The translations under genes were made by a program, and so were the position numbers. This document shows, one piece after another, positions 22,901 through 28,924 of a stretch of 34,074 nucleotides of DNA (positions are counted from its first letter, which is position 1; every line of letters begins with the position of its first letter). The notes below the pieces were generated by a model that was not told where the DNA came from, searched no databases, and was given only the letters and a program-made list of their open reading frames with translations. The stretch comes from Planctomyces sp. (GTDB taxonomy: Bacteria > Planctomycetota > Planctomycetia > Planctomycetales > Planctomycetaceae): assembly GCA_005778225.1 (NCBI GenBank), contig SXPC01000176.1, positions 1 to 34,074 on the forward strand, in the 5' to 3' direction.

Positions 22901-23037
22901 GTAGGGTCCGCTGTGCGGACCGTCAATGAGCTTACGGAAGCGAAATGAACTGCTGGCAAAGTGAATGTGTGAGTCGGTCCTGGCAAGTAGCCGAGCGATG
23001 TTGGTCATCGATTGACGGTCCGCACAGCGGACCCTAC
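22901..23037. repeat. REPIN-like inverted repeat, family C copy 1
   Basis: The left arm starts GTAGGGTCCGCTGTGCGGAC and continues with CGTCAAT; the right arm (23011-23037) is its exact reverse complement, 27 of 27 bases. Each arm is GTAG followed by a 7-bp hairpin (GGTCCGC, loop TGT, GCGGACC). GTAG next to a small palindrome, in inverted pairs, is how REP sequences recognised by RAYT transposases are built. The spacer is 83 bases. It lies between clpP copy 2 and tig. A second copy is at 26617-26733. No RAYT gene is in the window. Confidence 0.85.
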
Positions 23038-23046
23038 GCGCGCAAA

Positions 23047-23076
23047 AAAAGGCCTCACGAAATCGTGAGGCCTTTT
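23047..23076 (-). terminator. Rho-independent terminator of tig
   Basis: A perfect 14-bp stem, AAAAGGCCTCACGA with TCGTGAGGCCTTTT, closes a very short loop. On the minus strand it ends in seven Ts, 20 bases after the tig stop codon. It should largely separate tig from the clpP genes. Confidence 0.92.
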
Positions 23077-23096
23077 GATTTTGTGGAGGGCGAATC

Positions 23097-24563
23097 TTAT
23101 TCGTCGCCTTCTTCGGTCTCTTCTTCAAACGAAGCACGTTGATCCTTGGTTGGGACGCAGATCGTTTTGCTGATGGCTTCGACGCGATCGATGTCAGCTG
23201 GCTTGGCTGGAGTGTCTTTGAATTTGGCGTTGTCCAGAATCAGGTCAACAGCCAGGCGTTCGCGGATCTGGGCACTCAGGTTTTCGATCATGCCGCTCTT
23301 GATCAGACGGGCACGAACCTGACGTGGGCTTTCGCCACGCTGGTAAGCCATCATCTGAATTTCGCGTTCGAGATCTTCCGGAGTCGGCTCGATGTTTTCC
23401 GTTGCCGCGATCTTGTCGAGAATGAAGTGCTGCTTGAGGGCCTGACGAGTGATGGTCAAGCTGCGTTGACGGATTTCGTTTTCGCGGGCGGCAATGTCTT
23501 TCTGAGAGAAGCCCGATTGGCTCATCTCGAGCATCTCGCGACGCAGTGCGTTTTCCATCTGGCTGCGGACGAGACCTTCTGGCAGATCCCAGCTGGCTGA
23601 CTCAGCGAGTTTTTCGAGAACCTGATCGCGGGTTGACTGGCGTTGCTCATAGCCAACCTGACGTTCGAGCATCTCGCGGATCTTGCCCTTGATGTCTTCG
23701 ACGCTGGCGACGTTGTACATCTCCAGGAAGTCTTCATCGAGTGGCTTGAGCTGGGCACGTTTGACGTCGAGGACCGTGAAGACGGCCTTGACTGTTTCGC
23801 CTCGCATTTCGATGACGTCCGATTCAGTAGAAATCGGGATCGTCGTCTCGCGGACGTCGTCGGCTTTGGCGCCTTTCATCAACTCATCGAAGCCAGCCAG
23901 TTCTGCATCCTGGAAGCGGACGACTGGTCGCAGGCGGACGGTCAGTTCGCTCATTTCGCGGACCAGCTTCTCGCCGAAGTAGAACTTGACATCGACAACG
24001 ACATAGTCGCCAGCCTGGGCCGGCTCATCGACTGGTTGCAGAGTGCCATGTTGTTCGCGGAGGCGATCGAGGTAGCTGTTGACTTCTTCGTCGTTGATTT
24101 CGCGTGTCTGGCGGTTGATTTCCAGACCTTTATATTCGAGCAGTTCGAACGACGGGCGGACTTCGACGTCGAATTCGTATTCCATGTCGCCTTGCTCTGG
24201 CAGATCGAGAGTTTCGATATCCAGACTTGGCTCACTGATGGCGTCGATCTTGTTGTCGCGAATGACTTGCTCGAGGCTTTGAACGAGCAGGTCGTGCTTC
24301 AGCTGATTCTGAATTTCTTTTTCGAATCGCTTCTCGATGATTCGAGTTGGCACTTTACCGGCGCGGAAGCCAGGCAGCTCAGCGCGAGACGTGTAATTTT
24401 CGATCGTCTTTGAGCGGTAATCAGCGATGTCCTGGCCATCGATGGTGACGGTGATGTGTTGCTTGCAAGGACCAACTTGCTCAACATTGACTTTCAGGTT
24501 CAGACCGCCGAGGGCCTCCTCGTCAGTTGATGTTGCCTCGTCCAGCGTCTGTTCTTGAGTCAT
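23097..24563 (-). CDS. tig: Trigger factor, ribosome-bound chaperone
   Basis: Trigger factor binds the ribosome exit and shields new chains. The ribosome-binding signature GFRAGKVP is at residues 65-72. A peptidyl-prolyl isomerase (FKBP-like) region follows around 180-260 (QAGDYVVVDVKFYFGEKLVR), and a long helical C-terminal arm domain makes up the rest. At 488 residues it is longer than the usual 430 or so, by about 20 residues at the N terminus (acidic, MTQEQTLDEATSTDEEA) and an acidic tail ending EEETEEGDE. The tig-clpP order is widespread. Three short tandem repeats precede it, and a strong terminator follows it. Confidence 0.93.
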   Translation of the reverse strand: MTQEQTLDEATSTDEEALGGLNLKVNVEQVGPCKQHITVTIDGQDIADYRSKTIENYTSRAELPGFRAGKVPTRIIEKRFEKEIQNQLKHDLLVQSLEQVIRDNKIDAISEPSLDIETLDLPEQGDMEYEFDVEVRPSFELLEYKGLEINRQTREINDEEVNSYLDRLREQHGTLQPVDEPAQAGDYVVVDVKFYFGEKLVREMSELTVRLRPVVRFQDAELAGFDELMKGAKADDVRETTIPISTESDVIEMRGETVKAVFTVLDVKRAQLKPLDEDFLEMYNVASVEDIKGKIREMLERQVGYEQRQSTRDQVLEKLAESASWDLPEGLVRSQMENALRREMLEMSQSGFSQKDIAARENEIRQRSLTITRQALKQHFILDKIAATENIEPTPEDLEREIQMMAYQRGESPRQVRARLIKSGMIENLSAQIRERLAVDLILDNAKFKDTPAKPADIDRVEAISKTICVPTKDQRASFEEETEEGDE

Positions 24564-24586
24564 GTCTGGTTATCCCGGTGACTATG

Positions 24587-24633
24587 TCGTATTAATAACT
24601 GTATCGTATTCAACCGTGTCGTATTCAACAGTG
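24587..24633 (-). promoter_or_regulatory. Three tandem 15-17-base repeats upstream of tig
   Basis: Read on the plus strand, the units begin TCGTATT at 24587, 24604 and 24619; the last two are TCGTATTCAACCGTG and TCGTATTCAACAGTG. On the minus strand, the coding sense, each reads as TTGAATACGA or close to it, 24-70 bases before the tig start. They could be operator sites or overlapping -35 elements; no convincing -10 box is seen. Confidence 0.45.
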
Positions 24634-24981
24634 ACTTCGCTTAGAAAAACCGTCGTTGTGGGAACGACCCGAATCATATTTCTGGACGACCTGTTGACTC
24701 GATCAAAACGGTTTGTGAAAACTGCCAAAGCAAAGAAATGGCAAGCCCGGTTTGCATCCCGCAAATTATCTGGCGTCCTGCGAGAGAGTTGCTGCCGATT
24801 CGATGATCTCGCCTCCAGCATGAGAGGCTTGCCATGTTAAGGCTTGGATTGATACCGCCTGTGCAGATCGACTTGCAATCTGTTTGACGCCTTCCTGCTC
24901 CTGCTGAGGTTCGAGCCTGCCGGGTCTTAAGGAGTCAGCCTGCAAACGGGGCCAACTTTCTCAATACCACCAATAAAAAAG
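24634..24981. other. Intergenic stretch between tig and tRNA-Gly
   Basis: These 348 bases show no gene I can support. Short frames on both strands lack ribosome-binding sites and family resemblance. The tig promoter presumably lies here or in the tandem repeats. Confidence 0.4.
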
Positions 24982-25054
24982 AGCGGGCGAAGGGACTCGA
25001 ACCCTCGACAATCACGTTGGCAACGTGATGCTCTACCAACTGAGCTACGCCCGC
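24982..25054 (-). tRNA. tRNA-Gly (anticodon GCC)
   Basis: Read on the minus strand, the acceptor stem pairs GCGGGCG with CGCCCGC, the D arm is GCTCAGTTGGTAGAGC, and the anticodon stem TCACG/CGTGA holds the loop TTGCCAA with GCC. The T arm contains GAGGG-TTCGAGT-CCCTT. The discriminator is T and no CCA is encoded. It is a single tRNA with its own promoter. Confidence 0.96.
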
Positions 25055-25098
25055 TTGTGACGACGTTTCCCTGATCGGGCTCCGTACGCCGAAATCGC

Positions 25099-25126
25099 AT
25101 TATGACACAATGTCTTCGTCCGTCAA
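25099..25126 (-). promoter_or_regulatory. Sigma-70-type promoter of tRNA-Gly
   Basis: On the minus strand TTGACG (25126-25121), a 16-base spacer and CATAAT (25104-25099) stand about 45 bases before the tRNA. Both boxes match five of six consensus bases. The -35 box is identical to that of the tRNA-Pro promoter. Confidence 0.75.
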
Positions 25127-25646
25127 GAATCCACGACTATTTTTCGACCGCCTCTTTTAAGAACCTTGGCTTTCCTCAATCTCTCTTTGGAAAGACACGC
25201 CAAGTCCGCCTCAGGCTCGCGCCAAGCTCCATGTTTCCCGGAATCGACACAACCGTTACGACCTCCAGAATCGGTGTTCACGCAGGGGCTTTGCGTTGAC
25301 TTTACACAACATGATGCATACGTGAGGTTGCGCGGCTTTAAGTAAATACTGCAAAAGACGTTAAGTCTCTTGTGTTGATGTCCGCAAATCACCATGTTGC
25401 CGATTGCCAACATTGGTGAAAATGGGCTTCATGGGTAGTGTAGATAAAATATTACACATTAGCGAAAAGTTATAAAGAATTACATGCCAAGGTGTTATGG
25501 ATCCATGACTGAGATTCTTTGTTAACCAGACGGAGCGCGCCAACAACCTTTGGCATGCCTCTCGCTTTACATCCTTCTCATCGAAACACACACGTTTCCA
25601 CAACACACCAACACACACTGAGTCACTCTTCAAAGGAACGACACCC
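25127..25646. other. AT-rich leader region before the pilin-like genes
   Basis: About 520 bases without a gene. From about 25290 the base composition turns AT-rich (for example TAGATAAAATATTACACATT near 25440), unlike the rest of the window. This suggests a strong or regulated promoter and long leader for the pilin-like gene at 25647, but I cannot fix a single promoter. Confidence 0.4.
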
Positions 25647-25961
25647 ATGGCTAACTCAAACGCTCTCTTCGCTCAACTGATCAACGACGAAAACGGTTTC
25701 ATTGTCTCTGCGGAACTTGTCCTCATCGCCACCATCTGCGTCATGGGTATGCTTGTCGGCCTGACCGAAGTGGCTTTCAACATCAATCAGGAACTCGAAG
25801 ACGTCGGATCGGCTTTCGGAAGCATCAACCAGACCTACCGCTACAACGGAACAACTGGCAAGAAAGGCTTCTACTTCGGCTCTGCTTACGGCGATCAGTC
25901 AGACGACGGCGACGATAGCTGCGATATCAGCTGCAACGCGACTGCTGAACCAGAAGGTTGA
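25647..25961 (+). CDS. Flp/type IV pilin-like small protein, copy 1
   Basis: The N terminus NDENG|FIVSAELVLIATIC is a short polar leader ending in Gly, then one hydrophobic helix with a Glu near its start, the plan of prepilin-type proteins that a prepilin peptidase cuts after Gly. The Glu lies at +6 after the presumed cut rather than the usual +5. The helix is followed by NQELEDVGSAFGSINQTY, and a short variable acidic tail with two Cys (DSCDISC) that could form a disulfide. AAAGGA precedes the ATG by a good distance. The next gene is a paralogue. No assembly ATPase or peptidase is visible nearby. Surface fibre subunit is an inference. Confidence 0.65.
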   Translation: MANSNALFAQLINDENGFIVSAELVLIATICVMGMLVGLTEVAFNINQELEDVGSAFGSINQTYRYNGTTGKKGFYFGSAYGDQSDDGDDSCDISCNATAEPEG

Positions 25962-26129
25962 TTGATGGTGCACGGGGTCTTAGAAACTGGAAATCACGCG
26001 ACAAAGCTGATCAGTTCGTCCCCCCACGCGTTCGACATTATCGCTTAATCGGCTATTCAACCTGCTCTTACCCGGATCGGTTAATTTCTAATTTTCAATC
26101 ACTAATTTCCACACTTGGAGAACATCACC

Positions 26130-26498
26130 ATGATTGCTACTTTCACTCAAATTCTCTGTGCTCTGAAGAATGACGAAGCTGGTTTCATCATCTCTGCAGA
26201 ACTTGTCCTTGTTGCGACGATCTGTGTCATCGGCATGGTCGTTGGTCTGACCGAAATCTCTTACGGCGTCAACCAGGAACTCGAAGACGTCGGCTCGGCT
26301 GTTGGATCGGTCAACCAGAGCTTTTACTACTCGGGCGTCACCGGATACAAAGGTCGCATCGTCGGGTCGCTGTATGGCGACGAATACGATACCTGCGACA
26401 GCCAATTCAACCTGAGCTGTGAATCAGGTGCTGTCTCCGAAGGCGGCGGACATGGCGGTCACGGTGGACATGGCGGCGGATACGGCTACGGTTACTAA
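26130..26498 (+). CDS. Flp/type IV pilin-like small protein, copy 2, Gly/His-rich tail
   Basis: A paralogue of the preceding gene: over 56 residues from NDEAGFIISAELVL to NQSFYYSG, 40 are identical by eye. It has the same Gly-Phe junction, hydrophobic helix, NQELEDVGSA block and two Cys (DTCDSQFNLSC). The C terminus differs: a repetitive GGHGGHGGHGGGYGYGY tail, which may bind metal or be a flexible surface segment. The ATG at 26130 is chosen, with GGAG nine bases upstream; a TTG at 26115 is less likely. A terminator follows at 26566, and the 168 bases before it have no terminator, so both genes are probably in one transcript. Confidence 0.65.
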   Translation: MIATFTQILCALKNDEAGFIISAELVLVATICVIGMVVGLTEISYGVNQELEDVGSAVGSVNQSFYYSGVTGYKGRIVGSLYGDEYDTCDSQFNLSCESGAVSEGGGHGGHGGHGGGYGYGY

Positions 26499-26565
26499 GC
26501 AGACAGGTGGGCGAATCTTGTCCCGCTTCGCCCACCGAACAAATTTATGGACGTGTGGTGTTGTG

Positions 26566-26600
26566 ATGGCCTCTGGTTCCTTTGACCAGAGGCCATTTTT
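26566..26600 (+). terminator. Rho-independent terminator after the pilin-like genes
   Basis: Perfect 12-bp arms ATGGCCTCTGGT and ACCAGAGGCCAT enclose seven bases and run into TTTTT. It lies 68 bases after the stop codon of the second pilin-like gene. Confidence 0.88.
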
Positions 26601-26616
26601 ATGCGCGCTGGTTTGT

Positions 26617-26733
26617 GTAGGGTCCGCTGTGCGGACCGTCAAACGGGTTGCTGTCCTGAGTTGCGTGAGCAGTTTTGAATAAATTGTCTCAACCGGCAAT
26701 TCTGCGAATTACGGTCCGCACAGCGGACCCTAC
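26617..26733. repeat. REPIN-like inverted repeat, family C copy 2
   Basis: The left arm (26617-26642) is identical over 26 bases to that of copy 1 at 22901. The right arm (26709-26733) is its reverse complement with one base missing at the inner end. Both arms are GTAG plus the 7-bp GGTCCGC/GCGGACC hairpin. The spacer is 66 bases and unrelated to that of copy 1. The right arm overlaps the last codon of the flavin reductase gene and supplies its stop. Confidence 0.85.
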
Positions 26734-27293
26734 GGAGCATTCGCGATCATCTTGTTGTCTCGGATGGTGTCTTCGCGCAGTAGTGTTCCCAATAACTGCA
26801 ACACTGCTGGGGCTGCTGTCGCTGCGTAGCGTGACCAGTTCAATGGCTGCTGAGTTGATCCGCTGTCGAATGCTGCGTCGGCTTCGACGAGGAACAGGAA
26901 ACGATCTGGCGTCTCGTATGTTTTGACGAGATGACACTCCAGGGCAGACATGGCATCAACTAGTCTCGGGACGCCATGTTGACTCGGCTTGATGCTCAGT
27001 CCATGAAACTTATCGCGGTTCACATCGTCGAATCCATGGCGACTGGCGAAGCGAAAGATCAGCTCGCGCTCGGAGTCTTCCAACAGATGGAGAACGAGCG
27101 AATTACATTTCACGATCGTCTGGCAGGTATGGTGTGGTTTGGCTAAACCGACGAGAAACCTTGGGTTTTCCCGGTCCAGGGAAGCCTGCGTGACGAACGT
27201 GGCGACCAGTCCGGCAGGTTCGTCGATCGATCCCGATGTCACGATCCACAGCGGAGGATCAAGTCGAGATAGTACTGCAGCTGCTGTCGTCAT
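26730..27293 (-). CDS. Flavin reductase-like (FMN-binding split-barrel) protein
   Basis: The sequence fits the flavin reductase-like domain, which binds FMN and transfers electrons or acts in a two-component oxygenase: PPLWIVTSGSIDEPAGLVAT, FVTQASLDRENPRFLVGLAK and the later HLLEDSERELIFRFASR. Length 187 is usual. It starts 15 bases after the stop of the SUKH gene, so the two are one transcript. The TAG stop lies inside the arm of the REPIN-like element, so the last residues (MIANAP) may have been changed when the repeat arrived. Substrate unknown. Confidence 0.78.
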   Translation of the reverse strand: MTTAAAVLSRLDPPLWIVTSGSIDEPAGLVATFVTQASLDRENPRFLVGLAKPHHTCQTIVKCNSLVLHLLEDSERELIFRFASRHGFDDVNRDKFHGLSIKPSQHGVPRLVDAMSALECHLVKTYETPDRFLFLVEADAAFDSGSTQQPLNWSRYAATAAPAVLQLLGTLLREDTIRDNKMIANAP

Positions 27294-27308
27294 CGCTGGC
27301 CTTGTCTG

Positions 27309-28562
27309 TCAGGCGGAGGCTTTCACGCCGTTGTAACTGCTGGGCATGACGATCAGGTCTTCGAGTTCGCAGTAGAATTCCTGCGAGGTCAAGACTCGAA
27401 ACAGACGCTTCGTATAGGCACAAGGTCCCAGCTGACTGACCTGGCGATCAAACCGATGAGTGCCATCGGCCAGCCAGCACATCAGGTAGGTCAACTGACA
27501 GGCATCGTCTTTTACAAGCGTGACCCAGTGTTCCATCGGAGGCAGAGCAGGGGAGGGCACCTTTGTCGAATCGACCGGGAAGAGATAGAGCCGGCCATGA
27601 TGCAGATGGCGAGTTTCTTCCGGCACGCTCCAGGTCGAGGAACTTCGAGCGATGACGGGCCAGGCAACGGGTGATCTGGACGACTTGCCGATTGAGACGA
27701 TTTCGTCTTCATCGAGCGGCTCAGAGTCATCATCGCGATGATGGACAACATGAGTGATCGATTTTGTCAGTTCGTAAGTCCGATACTGCTGGATCGCGAA
27801 GAGACCTTCTTCAACCGTCATCTTGCCAACTGGGGGATGGGGCACTGTGGAAGGTGAAGGCGTGAAGGACGACTCCGATGCGGATCCGTGAGCCGAGACG
27901 GCTCGTCTAAGGGGTTTGGTCAGGTGATGTTCGAAGCAGACGATGACTTCGGTCAGCAGTTTCAACAGGTGAGACAGGTTTCCCTGGATCTCTTCGAGCG
28001 TATAGCTGTGTCCGATGTCCGCCGTCCAGCCGCGGGGATTCGCGACTCGGGCGGTCGTTGCATGAGCTTGCTGGTAGCGGCAGTACGATGCGACGTACTC
28101 GGCGAAATTCTTGAACCTGACAACACGTCCAGTCGCCATTGCTCCTGCCTGACCGTTCAATTTTTCTTCGGGCCCGCGAACCCAGTAAACAGCGACATCA
28201 TCATCACTGCCGGTGGTTTCATTGAGCTTCAGGACGACCGATCCGAGTTTTCGTTCATCGTCAAGATTCGCGGCGCGACCATTGAACTGGTCGAAGAAGA
28301 AAGCACTTGGTGTCGCGAGGACGACGTAATGAGGGGGGAGTGCAGGGCGTCGCGAACTTGTCATCTGTTCGATAACCGACAACGCGGCCACGCCTGTCGA
28401 TCGCCAGTAGCCATACTGGCCCAGCAGCCAGCGAAAACTGGCAGGGAACCGCACTCCGAGATTTTTTTCGACACGATCGATCGTGAAGTACGACTCGTGC
28501 GCATGCCCCATGAACCACGCTTCGTGCTCTTGCACAAAACGTTGAAATTCAGACAGGGTCAT
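27309..28562 (-). CDS. SUKH (SMI1/KNR4)-like domain protein, 417 residues
   Basis: Residues about 20-165 resemble the SUKH fold: FTIDRVEKNLGVRFPASFRW, LLGQYGYWRSTG, then a later beta-rich section with the usual acidic positions (LNETTGSDDDVAVYWVRG). SUKH proteins are often immunity proteins against toxins or adaptors of unknown role. The middle (about 205-255) is polar and Ser/Pro-rich, and the C-terminal 150 residues form a second globular domain I cannot name (MTVEEGLFAIQQYRTYELTK onward). No toxin gene lies next to it, which argues against a simple immunity role. The flavin reductase-like gene follows closely. The function is open. Confidence 0.6.
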   Translation of the reverse strand: MTLSEFQRFVQEHEAWFMGHAHESYFTIDRVEKNLGVRFPASFRWLLGQYGYWRSTGVAALSVIEQMTSSRRPALPPHYVVLATPSAFFFDQFNGRAANLDDERKLGSVVLKLNETTGSDDDVAVYWVRGPEEKLNGQAGAMATGRVVRFKNFAEYVASYCRYQQAHATTARVANPRGWTADIGHSYTLEEIQGNLSHLLKLLTEVIVCFEHHLTKPLRRAVSAHGSASESSFTPSPSTVPHPPVGKMTVEEGLFAIQQYRTYELTKSITHVVHHRDDDSEPLDEDEIVSIGKSSRSPVAWPVIARSSSTWSVPEETRHLHHGRLYLFPVDSTKVPSPALPPMEHWVTLVKDDACQLTYLMCWLADGTHRFDRQVSQLGPCAYTKRLFRVLTSQEFYCELEDLIVMPSSYNGVKASA

Positions 28563-28707
28563 CGGACGTGCTCCTTAAAGAAGCAACCAAACGGGCGCGC
28601 AGGGATGGGAAGAGACTCTTTTGTATCACGCTGAACGTGATTGTGCAGCAGCAATTTTGCAACGAGCGGTGAGCGTTGTAATTTCCGCAGCGGCGTTTTT
28701 CTGTAAA

Positions 28708-28916
28708 GGAGGGCGAGGCTCCGTCTGAGCCGCTGTCCTGCGTTTCATCGATTCTTCGGCGAATCAACGGTCATTCCCTGTGTGCCACGGTTATATCAGC
28801 CGTGTGATTGAGTATTGAGCCTCCACTCGCACGGCTGACACGGCCTTGCCATAATTCGGCTGCAAAGCTCTCATTTCGCAAGGCAAAGTTGCGGCTCGGT
28901 CGGAGCCACGCCCTCC
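28708..28916. repeat. Inverted-repeat element, family E (palindromic arms)
   Basis: Twenty-five-base arms at 28708-28732 and 28892-28916 pair at 22 positions; the left reads GGAGGGCGAGGCTCCGTCTG then AGCCG. Each arm is itself a GGCTC/GAGCC hairpin. Inside, a second inverted pair, TCAGCCGTGTGA (28796-28807) and TCGCACGGCTGA (28827-28838), is nested. The element fills most of the 362 bases between the SUKH gene start and the hybrid-kinase stop. No coding potential. Confidence 0.7.
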
Positions 28917-28924
28917 CGGATAGG

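Noticed and set aside
23643-24413. Open frame of 256 codons on the plus strand
   Set aside because: Antisense to trigger factor; composition is explained by the codon pattern of tig.
25102-25299. Short open frame downstream of the tRNA-Gly promoter region
   Set aside because: No ribosome-binding site, overlaps the tRNA promoter on the other strand, and composition is unlike coding sequence.
27888-28634. Open frame of 248 codons on the plus strand
   Set aside because: Antisense to the SUKH gene, with no recognisable domain or ribosome-binding site.
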